Shown: one piece after another, positions 46,495-54,969 of the stretch | Numbering within the stretch: the stretch's first letter is position 1 | Layout of the letters: each line of letters begins with the position of its first letter | NCBI RefSeq assembly: GCF_030010235.1 | Contig: NZ_JASCRS010000003.1 | Location: 186,001 to 250,000 of the forward strand | DNA: 64,000 nucleotides | Reading direction: 5' to 3' | Source of the DNA: Leucobacter sp. UT-8R-CII-1-4 | GTDB taxonomy: Bacteria; Actinomycetota; Actinomycetes; Actinomycetales; Microbacteriaceae | Made by a program: the position numbers and the translations under genes | Notes under the pieces: generated by a model | Databases searched by the model: none | Told to the model about the DNA's origin: nothing | Seen by the model: the letters and a program-made list of their open reading frames with translations, nothing else

Positions 46495-48015
46495 ATGCAG
46501 ACACAAGATTCAGCAGCCCTGGCGACCGCGATTCGCTACGAACGAGATGCCCACGGCATCGTCACACTCACGATGGACGATCCGAGCGGATCAGTCAACC
46601 TGATGAACGCCGCATTTGAGGCCTCGCTTCGCAGCGTGGTCGATCGCCTCTATGCAGAGATCGACCAGGTGCGCGGAGTCATTATTGCCTCTGCAAAAAA
46701 GACATTCTTTGCAGGCGGTGATCTCGACGCTCTCGCGGCGTACTCGGTAGAAAAATCTGCCGAACAAGAAGCTCACGTAGACGGCATGAAGCATGACCTG
46801 CGGCGTCTTGAAAAGCTTGGCAAGCCAGTTGTTGCCGCCATTAATGGTGCGGCTCTCGGCGGTGGCCTTGAAGTGGCTCTTGCCGCGCACCACCGAATTG
46901 CTGCAGATGTGCCGGGCAGCCGGATCGGCCTGCCAGAGGTGGGCTTTGGCCTGCTGCCAGGCGGCGGCGGTGTCAGCAGAACCGTTCGTATGCTCGGAGT
47001 GCAGCGTGCGCTCGCCGAGGTGATTCTGCCGGCACGACGCTTCTCAGTGCGTGACGCACACAGTGTCGGGCTGGTTGATCAGATTGTTGAGCAGGTCGAT
47101 CAGCTAGACGGCGCAGCGCGCGCCTGGATCGCTGAGCACCCAGAAGTGCTGCAGCCGTGGGATCAGAAGGGCTTCAAGCTGCCCGGTGGATCACCAGCGA
47201 ACCCTGCGTTCGCTGCTCAAATGCCGGCAATGCCAGCCATGTTGCGCGCGCAGCTTAAGGGCGCACCAATGCCGGCACCACGTGCCGCCCTCGCGGCAGC
47301 GGTCGAGGGTGCATACGTTGATATCGATACCGCGCTCGCAGTTGAGACCCGATACTTTGTACACCTTGCCAATGGGCAGGTTTCAAAGAACATGATTAAG
47401 GCGACGTTCTCTGACCTTGCTGCCGTCTCGCGGGCGGCCTCGAAATGGCAGAGCGAACACAACTCGCCAGCAGTGGCCGAAGCGCTTGCGAAGGGTGGCA
47501 AGACGGCCGAAGCTGTTGCTTACATTGCCCAGCGATCTGAAAGCTATCTGCCCCGTCTCGCTCACCGGGTAGCGGTAGAAGCGGCAGCGCTCGCGGCTGA
47601 CGGGGTATCACGCACAAGCTTGGTGCGTGCCGCAGAGCAAAGCGGCTACCAGGCGAACCCTTTGGTGCAGGCAGAACAGTTCTCGATCGAAATTGCCGAT
47701 GCACGCGGTGCCGACGCGGGGTCGGTGCCGTTTGCTGATGTGCAGGAACGATTGCTCTTTGCCCAGGCTCTCGAAGCGGCCGCCTGCCTCGAAGAGGGGG
47801 CAGTGCTGAATGTGGCAGAGGCCAATATCGCGTCAATCTTCGGGATCGGATTCCCGGTTTGGACAGGTGGCGCGCTGCAATACATCAGCCAGTACGAAGG
47901 ATCAGTTCGAGGTTTCGTGGATCGGGCGAATGAACTCGCGTCAGCCTACGGTGAACGCTTCAAGCCTGCAGCTTGGCTTGTGGCGCGAGCCGAAACTGGC
48001 GAAGCTTTCCACTAA
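46495..48015 (+). CDS. FadB/FadJ-like protein lacking the NAD-binding domain
   Basis: A 506-residue protein in the fadB place after thiolase. The ATG follows AGGAG. Residues 1-190 are a full enoyl-CoA hydratase with both catalytic glutamates (NGAALGGGLEVALA and GLPEVGFGLLPGGGG) and the oxyanion loop FFAGGDL. The linker to about residue 310 matches FadB (MIKATFSDL). In FadB a Rossmann domain with GxGxxG then follows; here it is missing, about 180 residues being replaced by some 45. The helical dehydrogenase parts return: LAHRVAVEAAALAADGV...AAEQSGY, then FADVQERLLFAQALEAAACLEEGAVLN to the end. Hydratase activity is likely, dehydrogenase activity is not. The frame is intact, so it is not a fresh pseudogene. 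Confidence 0.88.
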   Translation: MQTQDSAALATAIRYERDAHGIVTLTMDDPSGSVNLMNAAFEASLRSVVDRLYAEIDQVRGVIIASAKKTFFAGGDLDALAAYSVEKSAEQEAHVDGMKHDLRRLEKLGKPVVAAINGAALGGGLEVALAAHHRIAADVPGSRIGLPEVGFGLLPGGGGVSRTVRMLGVQRALAEVILPARRFSVRDAHSVGLVDQIVEQVDQLDGAARAWIAEHPEVLQPWDQKGFKLPGGSPANPAFAAQMPAMPAMLRAQLKGAPMPAPRAALAAAVEGAYVDIDTALAVETRYFVHLANGQVSKNMIKATFSDLAAVSRAASKWQSEHNSPAVAEALAKGGKTAEAVAYIAQRSESYLPRLAHRVAVEAAALAADGVSRTSLVRAAEQSGYQANPLVQAEQFSIEIADARGADAGSVPFADVQERLLFAQALEAAACLEEGAVLNVAEANIASIFGIGFPVWTGGALQYISQYEGSVRGFVDRANELASAYGERFKPAAWLVARAETGEAFH

Positions 48016-48025
48016 AGCAGGGCCC

Positions 48026-48058
48026 GAAGTGCCTGTCGACATATCCGACAGGCACTTC
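48026..48058. terminator. Hairpin after the thiolase-FadB-like pair
   Basis: GAAGTGCCTGTCG and CGACAGGCACTTC form a perfect 13-bp stem with a 7-nt loop, 10 bp after the stop. No T-run follows. Confidence 0.75.
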
Positions 48059-48095
48059 ACTGCGCAGTGTCGCAGGTGACCGGTAGCCTTGAGTC

Positions 48096-49253
48096 GTGAG
48101 TTACTGGAGCGAAATCATCGGGCAGGCCGACGCCGTGCGTGTGCTCGAGCAAGCGGCGGCACCCGGCGCCGAGCGCGAACTCTCGCATGCTTGGTTGATT
48201 ACCGGGCCACCCGGTTCAGGCCGGTCAAATCTCGCCCTACGTTTTGCGGCCGCCTTGATTGCCCGCGATGAAAGTGAGCGCGAATCGGTCTTCGCCCAGG
48301 TGCGTGCGCGAACGCATCCTGACGCAGCGGTGCTCACCACTCAAAAAGTGGTGATCGGGATCGACGATGTGCGAGAAATCGTGGCCTCGGCTCATTTTGC
48401 CCCTGCAGAGGGCAGGCACCGCGTCATCGTCATTGAAGACGCCGATCGCATGCCAGAGCGCACATCAAACGTGCTGCTGAAGGCGCTTGAAGAACCACCT
48501 GAGCGCACGATTTGGGTGCTTTGTGCGCCAAGCGAGGCAGACCTGCTGCCGACCATTCGGTCGCGCGCGAGATCGATGCGATTGATCACGCCGGCTCCCG
48601 CAGAGATCGCCCGCCTGCTGCACGAGCGCGACGGTGCTGACCTTGCGCTTGCCGAGCGGGCAGCACGATTGGCGCAAAGCCACATTGGTATGGCGCGACG
48701 ACTGGCTTCTGACCCGGCCGCACTTGAGCGACGCGAGCGCACCGTCGAATTGGCGCTGCGGGTAACCACGCTCGGTGGGGGCATGCGAGCCGCCGCAGAA
48801 CTACTTAAAGTGGCGCAGGCAGACGCTGATGCGCTCACTGAAATGCTTGACGCCGACGAGCGGGCCGATGCGATGCGAAACATGGGCTTGGCGCCTGGGG
48901 CGGCGATCCCTCCAGCACTGCGCTCTCAGATGAAAGCACTCGAAGAAGACCAAAAGCGGCGCGCGACCAGAAGCCTGCGCGACGGGCTCGACCGAATTCT
49001 CACCGACTTGCTCTCGCTCTATCGAGATGTTCTGCTCACCGCTGTCGGATCCGGATTGCCGTCAGTGAACGAAGAGCACCAACAAGCTATCGAAAAAATT
49101 GCTGGTCAGTGGGGCGAGCAGCGCACCATGCAGGTTATTGACGCAATCGACACCGCGCGCAAGAGGCTCACGCGCGGTGTCACCCCAGGTCTAGTACTTG
49201 AGGCCATGTTCGCCAATATCGTCGTAGCGTCGACGCAGGAGGAATACCAGTGA
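48096..49253 (+). CDS. holB: DNA polymerase III subunit delta'
   Basis: A 385-residue AAA+ clamp-loader subunit of the replicase. It begins at a GTG (MSYWSEIIGQADAVRVLEQAA). The P-loop reads TGPPGSGRSNLAL, with Arg in place of the ATP-binding Lys, as is normal for delta', which does not hydrolyse ATP. VLLKALEEPPERTIWVLCAPSEADLLPTIRSRAR is the sensor-1/arginine-finger region. The C-terminal helical collar follows. Its stop overlaps the next gene by 4 bp (GTGA). A tmk (thymidylate kinase) gene often precedes holB in actinobacteria, but it does not do so here. Confidence 0.93.
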   Translation: MSYWSEIIGQADAVRVLEQAAAPGAERELSHAWLITGPPGSGRSNLALRFAAALIARDESERESVFAQVRARTHPDAAVLTTQKVVIGIDDVREIVASAHFAPAEGRHRVIVIEDADRMPERTSNVLLKALEEPPERTIWVLCAPSEADLLPTIRSRARSMRLITPAPAEIARLLHERDGADLALAERAARLAQSHIGMARRLASDPAALERRERTVELALRVTTLGGGMRAAAELLKVAQADADALTEMLDADERADAMRNMGLAPGAAIPPALRSQMKALEEDQKRRATRSLRDGLDRILTDLLSLYRDVLLTAVGSGLPSVNEEHQQAIEKIAGQWGEQRTMQVIDAIDTARKRLTRGVTPGLVLEAMFANIVVASTQEEYQ

Positions 49254-50827
49254 TTGACGAGCTAAACGAAGACACAGAACCGTTTCGCCCGAAGCGCCGC
49301 AGGCGACTTGCCGTGATCGCTGTTGCGGCAGTTGCCGCGTTGCTCTTGAGCTCGTGCGCTGCGCTATTTGGCGTGCTGAGCGGCACCCCGCAGCGCTCTG
49401 AACTGCCAGAAGTCAACGGGGTTGATTTCACCGCGCAAGTACCAAATTGGGTGAAGTGCTACGAGGGCAAAGAGTGTGCGCGAGTGAGCGCACCGCTCGA
49501 TTGGAGTGAACCGAGCGGAGAACGCATCGAGCTGGCACTGGTGAAGCAGTCGGCACTTGGTGGCAAGTCGCAGGGAACGATCTTTGTAAACCCGGGCGGG
49601 CCAGGAGCCTCGGGTGTCGACTACATCGCGAACAGCATCGACTATGGCGTGGGCAAGCCACTGCAGCAGTCCTTTGACATCATTGGTTGGGATCCGCGCG
49701 GGGTAGGCGAATCCTCGCAGGTGCGCTGTCTCGATGATGCCGGGCTCGACAGGGTGCTCTACGGCAAGAGCGCAACCGATGGGCTCGAAGAAGGCAGCCA
49801 GGCCTGGATCGATGCGGCGCTCAAAGAAAACAAAGCATACGGTGAAGCCTGCCTGAAAGAAACCGGCCCGCTGCTTGGCCACGTTGACACCGGTTCTACC
49901 GTGCAAGACCTCGATATGCTTCGTGCAATCGTGGGCGACGAAAAGCTGAACTACCTCGGTTATTCATACGGCACCTACATCGGTGCCCGCTACGCAGATG
50001 CCTACCCAGATCGGGTGGGCAAGCTGGTGCTTGACGGTGCAATTGATCCGACAAGTACCGAAGCAGAAGTTGTGCGTGAGCAGACCAGAGGGTTCGAGCT
50101 GGCCCTTCGCGCCTACGTGACCGACTGTCTCACTCGCGAAGACTGCCCGCTGAGCGGCAATGCCGACCAGGCGATGCAGCAGTGGCGAGTCCTACTCGAT
50201 TCAGTTGAAGCAAACCCACTCACCGGAGATGACGGCAGAATCGTATCGTCAGGCACGCTGATCACCGCAATTATTATGCCTCTGTACTCAGAACAGAATT
50301 GGCCATACCTTGACCAGCTGTATCTCTCAGCAAGTGACGGGAGTGCCGAAATTGCGCTTGCGCTCGCTGACGCCTACAACGACCGTGTCGACGGGGTGTA
50401 CAGCAGTAATCTGATGTCGGCTTTCGGAGCAATCAACTGTCTCGATTACCCGAGCCCGTTGCCGCTGAACCTTGAACAAATGCGTGCCGATGCGGCCGAG
50501 CTGCAAGAGATTGCGCCAACGATTGGCGCGTTCCAAGGCTACGGTGATGTCGGTTGTGCGGCCTGGCCTGTACCGGGCGTAGACGACCGCACTGCAGTGA
50601 GCGCACCTGGTGCCGACCCGATTCTTGTGATCGGTACAACGGGTGATCCAGCGACTCCGCTGCGCTGGGCAGAATCACTCGCGAACCAGTTGCAGAGTGG
50701 TTCGCTGCTTGTGTTCGAAGGCGAAGGCCACACTGCCTACGGCAAGAATTCTTGCGTCAACGAGATCGTAGAAAACTACTTCCTGACGGGGGCAATGCCC
50801 GAGGCCGGCGCGCGCTGCGTAGCCTAG
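49250..50827 (+). CDS. Exported TAP-like alpha/beta hydrolase (tripeptidyl aminopeptidase type)
   Basis: A 525-residue lipoprotein-like hydrolase of the S33 tripeptidyl aminopeptidase group. It starts at a GTG with AGGAGG 7 nt upstream, coupled to holB. After a basic stretch (KRRRR) comes a hydrophobic segment ending in LLSSC, a lipobox near residue 36, so the mature protein is likely membrane-anchored outside. NPGGPGASG gives the oxyanion hole, GYSYGTYIGARYAD the nucleophile, and the TAP-like C-terminal domain carries GTTGDPATPLRWAESLA and the histidine GEGHTAYGKN. It probably releases short peptides from secreted proteins. Confidence 0.9.
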   Translation: MIDELNEDTEPFRPKRRRRLAVIAVAAVAALLLSSCAALFGVLSGTPQRSELPEVNGVDFTAQVPNWVKCYEGKECARVSAPLDWSEPSGERIELALVKQSALGGKSQGTIFVNPGGPGASGVDYIANSIDYGVGKPLQQSFDIIGWDPRGVGESSQVRCLDDAGLDRVLYGKSATDGLEEGSQAWIDAALKENKAYGEACLKETGPLLGHVDTGSTVQDLDMLRAIVGDEKLNYLGYSYGTYIGARYADAYPDRVGKLVLDGAIDPTSTEAEVVREQTRGFELALRAYVTDCLTREDCPLSGNADQAMQQWRVLLDSVEANPLTGDDGRIVSSGTLITAIIMPLYSEQNWPYLDQLYLSASDGSAEIALALADAYNDRVDGVYSSNLMSAFGAINCLDYPSPLPLNLEQMRADAAELQEIAPTIGAFQGYGDVGCAAWPVPGVDDRTAVSAPGADPILVIGTTGDPATPLRWAESLANQLQSGSLLVFEGEGHTAYGKNSCVNEIVENYFLTGAMPEAGARCVA

Positions 50828-50880
50828 TTCTCGCCGATTCGACCCGCTTTAGCCCGATGTGCGTGTGCGGGTCGATCTGG

Positions 50881-50889
50881 TGATAAAGT
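50881..50889 (+). promoter_or_regulatory. Extended -10 element before tRNA-Thr
   Basis: TGATAAAGT fits an extended -10 (TG-n-TAxAxT) about 30 bp before the tRNA. No good -35 hexamer is seen. Confidence 0.4.
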
Positions 50890-50918
50890 AGGTTCTTGTG
50901 CCGGGTGTACCCGGCAAC

Positions 50919-50993
50919 GCCGACTTAGCTCAGGGGTAGAGCAGTTCCCTCGTAAAGAACAGGTCTCGGGTTCAAATCCCGAAGTCGGCTCCA
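50919..50993 (+). tRNA. tRNA-Thr (anticodon CGT), CCA encoded
   Basis: The acceptor stem GCCGACT/AGTCGGC, D-stem GCTC/GAGC, and T-stem TCGGG/CCCGA with the TTCAAAT loop are all perfect. The anticodon loop CTCGTAA gives CGT, reading ACG threonine codons. The anticodon stem GTTCC/AGAAC has a C-A mismatch at its last pair (31-39). The discriminator T and CCA are genomically encoded. A terminator follows at once. Confidence 0.96.
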
Positions 50994-50995
50994 AT

Positions 50996-51019
50996 TGCCC
51001 CACTTCGGTGGGGCATTTT
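50996..51019 (+). terminator. Terminator after tRNA-Thr
   Basis: TGCCCCAC and GTGGGGCA form a perfect 8-bp stem with a TTCG loop, followed by TTTT. Confidence 0.92.
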
Positions 51020-51070
51020 CGTTTCTTCGTGATTTCTGAACCCGTTACTGTGCACGGAAGCGCTTGACGC

Positions 51071-52375
51071 CTAGCGTCGAGTCTTGCGCAACCGAGTCAG
51101 TGCGAGAGCCGTGCCTGCCGCTACAAGCGTCGTTCCAAGCAGCGCACCGGCAGTTGGAGCATCGGCGCCAGTGTTCGCTAGCTTTCCACCTGCCTCGGCG
51201 CCCTTGTCGACCTCGGGCTCTGGCTTTGGCTTCGGTGCTTCGTTGTCTGTGATCACCACGGTGAAGCTGTATTCCCGTTCGGCAAGGCCATTCGAGACTT
51301 TCACCAAGAAATCGTAACTGCCAGCTTTTGTTGGCAAGCCGGTGATCTTGCCATCACGTGAGAGGGAAAGACCGGCCGGAATTGATCCGCTAATTACACT
51401 CACTTCTGGAATCGACGGGTAGCCGGTCAGTGCAAAGTCGAAAGTGTATGACGTGCCTACGACACCATTTAGCGGAATGCCTTCGAGCGCTACCGCGGGA
51501 GCCGGGCTGACGGTGACCGCTTGTCGACCAGAGAACGTGCCAGTATTTCCGTTCGGGAGCGTGAACGGCGCATTCCAGGTGACCCCGCCTACCCCGGCCT
51601 GGTTCCAGATCACTTCATTGCCAGACACGGTTCCGTCGCCAGAGGTGACCGAGAGCGGAATGGGTGATCCGTCGGCGGCACGTATGGGTGAGAGCGTTGG
51701 CGTGCCCACCACTGCCTCGGCGTCTGCAATTACTTGGGCCGCGCCATTAAACGCGGTCAGCTTTGTAAGCCCACCGATGGGTGAGATGTCAGTGATGTGG
51801 TTGTTTCTAATCTGAATGTTTTGCAGGTTGCTCAACCCAGCGAGCGGAGTCAGATCAGAGATTTGGTTGTCGTGCAGCAAGAGGTAGCGAAGCGTCGTGA
51901 TGTTCTGAATGGGCGTCAGGTCGGTAATTCGATTGCCATTGAGTTCGAGTGACGTGACCTTGGGGAGCCCGGCGATGGGCTGAAGATCTGCGACATTGTT
52001 CGATACTAGGGCTAGTACTTCGAGCTTGGTCAGCCCCGCCAGAGGCGCAAGGTCTGAAACCATATTGTGCTGAAGGTCGAGGGTGCGCAGGCCGGTTGCG
52101 AAGGCCAGAGGTTCGATATTTTCGATCAACATGTTCTTGCATGTGAGCGCGGTGAGCGATGCGAGATCGGCCTCGGTTATCGTCGCATCTTCTGCAAAGC
52201 CAAGTTGTGTGAGTACGCAATTCTTAAATGCTGCATTCTCGAAAGCGACTTCATCTGTGGGTGCGGCAACCGCGATTGCCGGCGCGCTCAGCATCGAAAA
52301 CATGAGCCCTGCAAAGACTCCGAGGCCAGCGAATTTCTTGAGTCGTGAAGAGTTTGGTTGTACGGTCGCGCTCAT
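51071..52375 (-). CDS. Internalin-like leucine-rich-repeat surface protein (LANTG)
   Basis: A 434-residue secreted protein. The signal peptide ends near AVAA (residue 37). A cap region is followed by about six 22-residue internalin-type leucine-rich repeats (LTKLEVLALVSNNVADLQPIAG and similar), residues about 85-210. An internalin-type Ig-like domain comes next, then a putative-Ig domain (GTSYTFDFALTG...PAGLSLSRDGKITGLPTKAGSY) near 310-385, a Pro/Lys-rich spacer and the sorting signal LANTG, helix and RLRKTRR. LAxTG is the form preferred by actinobacterial class E sortases. It is divergent from the beta-helix surface protein. Such proteins bind host or partner proteins. Confidence 0.9.
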   Translation of the reverse strand: MSATVQPNSSRLKKFAGLGVFAGLMFSMLSAPAIAVAAPTDEVAFENAAFKNCVLTQLGFAEDATITEADLASLTALTCKNMLIENIEPLAFATGLRTLDLQHNMVSDLAPLAGLTKLEVLALVSNNVADLQPIAGLPKVTSLELNGNRITDLTPIQNITTLRYLLLHDNQISDLTPLAGLSNLQNIQIRNNHITDISPIGGLTKLTAFNGAAQVIADAEAVVGTPTLSPIRAADGSPIPLSVTSGDGTVSGNEVIWNQAGVGGVTWNAPFTLPNGNTGTFSGRQAVTVSPAPAVALEGIPLNGVVGTSYTFDFALTGYPSIPEVSVISGSIPAGLSLSRDGKITGLPTKAGSYDFLVKVSNGLAEREYSFTVVITDNEAPKPKPEPEVDKGAEAGGKLANTGADAPTAGALLGTTLVAAGTALALTRLRKTRR

Positions 52376-52505
52376 GCGGCCTACTTTACATTCAAGTGCT
52401 CATAAAAGACAGGCCGCGAAAATGTATACCAGACTTGCCCTATCGGATTTTTTGCACACTTGTTAGCCTTAAAAAACTGTTTGAAATCAAGACCTGGGAT
52501 GTGAA

Positions 52506-54413
52506 ATGAAACGAGTACTCTCACTCGGTGCTGTTGCCGCGCTCACTTTGAGTGGCATTGTGATCGGTGCGACACCGGCCCTTGCTGCAGAAATTGAAGT
52601 GACAAACGGCGATGATTCTGGCCCAGGCAGCTTGCGCGAAGCGCTCGCTCAGGCCGATGCGAACCCGGGCGAAGATGTGATCCGGGTCGCTGAGGGGCTT
52701 GAAATTCGACCAGCGTCAGTCCTGCTTAGCAATGACGCTGTTCGTATTGTCGGTGAGGGTTCGGGCGCCACAATTTTCGGTGCGGGAGTGGTTACAGATG
52801 AGAGCAGTTGGTTCAGCAACGCGCTGATTTACGCGACGAATTCACTCGCCATAGAAAATCTCACACTTGACGCGCGGCGAAGCACTCCACTGAACTATGG
52901 GATCAACTGGAATTCGAATCAGGGTGATTTGCTTTTTCAAGATTCACAACTGATTGGTCCCATTAACTGGGACGGAATCGCGGTCGATACCTCTATGAAG
53001 CCAAACTCGTTCCGAGCTATCGATAGCAGTTTTAGTGATGTGAAATCCCCGCTCGATATTTACGGGGGAGCGTCTGGCACGCTTGAGGTCTCAGGCAACA
53101 CCTTTACCGGAGTGCGGGAACTTTTGGGCAGCAAGGGCGCAACCATCGAAGCCGGTCAGCAGATGCGCTATGTCAACAACGTTGTTGAATTTAGTGATGA
53201 CCCTAACGACCAGTACGCCGGGTTCAATCTCTACTTCGGGGTCGAGTCTTCCAATTTCACTGAAAGCCCCGTAGTTATCTCGGGCAATAGCTTTGCCGAC
53301 ATCAACCCCAATGGCTCGGCGATATCTATGACCCTCGGGCTTGAAGATGGCGTGACCTTGAGTGTGCCGGGCATCGTCCTTGAAAACAACAGTTTTATGC
53401 GCCCGAATGATACTCAAACCACGGAGTCGATGCTCACAATTGGTGGTTCAACATACAGCTCGCGCGGCGTGACCAAGATCGTGAACTCAACATTCGTGAA
53501 TCCAAGTCCAGCAGTCACAATTGAAATCGAGGAGTCACGCGATGCGGCTGACGTGGTCTCTCTGGACCAGGTCACGGTTCAAGGCGCGATTACAGCAGCC
53601 TCAAGCGACTATGTGATCGCGCGAAACTCGGCCTTTGACGCTGGCGATAAAGCCGCAATCTCAACCCTCAACGATCAGCCGATTGTTGAGAGCGGAAACG
53701 TGGTGACTTCAGCGACGCCCGCAATGCCAACGGCGACCGTGGCGACAGATCTAAAGCTGGGTGCATTGCAAGCCGGTGGCCTTGGCAAGAGCCAAGTGCG
53801 TATTCCTGCTGAAGGTTCACCACTGATTGATGCAGGCGTTTCAAGTGACATTAACGCTGATCAGCGTGGGATCGCCCGGCCTCAGGGCAGCGCTCCAGAT
53901 GCAGGCGCAGTTGAGGTTCGTGAAGCGGTCTTCTCGATCGGTGATGCGGGTGACGTGAACGCCGGTGATACTGCTCGGTTCCCGGTTACGGTTGTGACCC
54001 CAGGCGAACATGACGTGACGATCGCAGTGACAACTGCGGGCGGTACGGCGGTTGACGGAACTGACTACACGCACACCACGCAGACGTTGACCTTTGCTGC
54101 TGGTTCGGTCGATCCTCAGTATTTTGAGGTGCCGACTTTGGCCGGAGCAAAAACCGACAATGCGACCTTTAACGCGGTCGCAACTGTGACCGCAGGTGCC
54201 GCGACGCTTACCGCTGACACCGGCACCGCGACGCTGCTCGTTAAGAGCGGACCAAAACCTGAGCCAGGCGTTGATCCAGACCCCAACGGCACGAAGAAGC
54301 CTCTGCCCAACACCGGTCAAGATGCTCCGGCGAACATTTGGCTGATCGGCGGGGGACTGCTGCTGGCAGGTCTCGGACTTGCCCTCGCCCGGAGGCGATT
54401 CGCTCGACGCTAA
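52506..54413 (+). CDS. Right-handed beta-helix surface protein with Calx-beta domain (LPNTG)
   Basis: A 635-residue secreted protein. The signal peptide MKRVLSLGAVAALTLSGIVIG is cleaved near PALAA. VTNGDDSGPGSLREALAQADANPGEDVI is the CSLREA-like start common to parallel beta-helix adhesins. Residues to about 440 form the helix with repeated short N-rich turns. PLIDAGVSSDINADQRGIARPQGSAPDAGAVE is the choice-of-anchor Q motif. A Calx-beta domain (about 475-580; ARFPVTVVTPGEHDVTIAVTT...GTDYT) precedes a Pro-rich spacer and LPNTG, helix and RRRFARR. It is divergent from the LRR protein, 130 bp apart. It probably binds polysaccharide or a surface ligand. Confidence 0.88.
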   Translation: MKRVLSLGAVAALTLSGIVIGATPALAAEIEVTNGDDSGPGSLREALAQADANPGEDVIRVAEGLEIRPASVLLSNDAVRIVGEGSGATIFGAGVVTDESSWFSNALIYATNSLAIENLTLDARRSTPLNYGINWNSNQGDLLFQDSQLIGPINWDGIAVDTSMKPNSFRAIDSSFSDVKSPLDIYGGASGTLEVSGNTFTGVRELLGSKGATIEAGQQMRYVNNVVEFSDDPNDQYAGFNLYFGVESSNFTESPVVISGNSFADINPNGSAISMTLGLEDGVTLSVPGIVLENNSFMRPNDTQTTESMLTIGGSTYSSRGVTKIVNSTFVNPSPAVTIEIEESRDAADVVSLDQVTVQGAITAASSDYVIARNSAFDAGDKAAISTLNDQPIVESGNVVTSATPAMPTATVATDLKLGALQAGGLGKSQVRIPAEGSPLIDAGVSSDINADQRGIARPQGSAPDAGAVEVREAVFSIGDAGDVNAGDTARFPVTVVTPGEHDVTIAVTTAGGTAVDGTDYTHTTQTLTFAAGSVDPQYFEVPTLAGAKTDNATFNAVATVTAGAATLTADTGTATLLVKSGPKPEPGVDPDPNGTKKPLPNTGQDAPANIWLIGGGLLLAGLGLALARRRFARR

Positions 54414-54422
54414 ACAGCGAAA

Positions 54423-54452
54423 CAGCTAAACAGGCAAACACCTGTCTAGCTG
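54423..54452. terminator. Hairpin between the beta-helix and cupin genes
   Basis: CAGCTAAACAGG and CCTGTCTAGCTG pair over 12 positions with one mismatch, 6-nt loop. It lies between convergent genes. Confidence 0.6.
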
Positions 54453-54475
54453 CACCCCGCGCGAGGCGACGATTG

Positions 54476-54838
54476 CTACTGAGCGTAGTAGTCGTTGCCT
54501 CGCGAGAACTCGACGAATGTGCAGTCGACGTCACCGACGGCCCAAGCATCATGGCCGGGCGGCAGCAGCATGGCGTCACCGGCATTGAATTCGAGAATTT
54601 CGCCATCACGGTCCTCAACTGCGAGGGTGCCCGCTGTCACGAGTGCAACGTGGGGCAATTCGCACAAATCGGTTCCCGCATAGTCCTTAAGATCCTGCGA
54701 CCACTTTGAACCAGCGTGGAAGGTGACCTCGGTTACCTCAACACCATTGAGTGAAGCGGTGCGCTTGGAGATCAAGCCGTGCACTTCGGGTTCGATGGTC
54801 GAGAGAGTAGCTGCCTGCAGTTTGGGGTAGTACGTCAT
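54476..54838 (-). CDS. Cupin-domain protein
   Basis: A 120-residue single cupin barrel. The first motif is weak (LCELPHVALVTAGTLAVED) and the second is EFNAGDAMLLPPGHDAWAVGD, with a histidine typical of a metal ligand. AAAGG lies 7 nt before the ATG. It stands downstream of the AI-2E family transporter with a hairpin between them. The substrate or role is unknown. Confidence 0.82.
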   Translation of the reverse strand: MTYYPKLQAATLSTIEPEVHGLISKRTASLNGVEVTEVTFHAGSKWSQDLKDYAGTDLCELPHVALVTAGTLAVEDRDGEILEFNAGDAMLLPPGHDAWAVGDVDCTFVEFSRGNDYYAQ

Positions 54839-54918
54839 TGGAATGCCTTTCGTGTGAGCCTTCCTGAGCGTAGCTCGGACACGAATTTGGACACGCGTTT
54901 ATTGCGCCATATTTCTCG

Positions 54919-54940
54919 CCCCGCTGATCCAAGCGCGGGG
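54919..54940 (-). terminator. Weak hairpin between the AI-2E transporter and cupin genes
   Basis: CCCCGC and GCGGGG form a 6-bp GC stem with a 10-nt loop. No T-run on the minus strand; termination is uncertain. Confidence 0.35.
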
Positions 54941-54969
54941 TAGGGGTGAATCAAGTGCCGAGCTACCTG

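Noticed and set aside
46495..48015. Frameshifted or recently broken fadB pseudogene
   Set aside because: The frame is continuous, both flanking domains keep conserved residues, and the ribosome binding site and operon place are intact, so a stable domain loss fits better.
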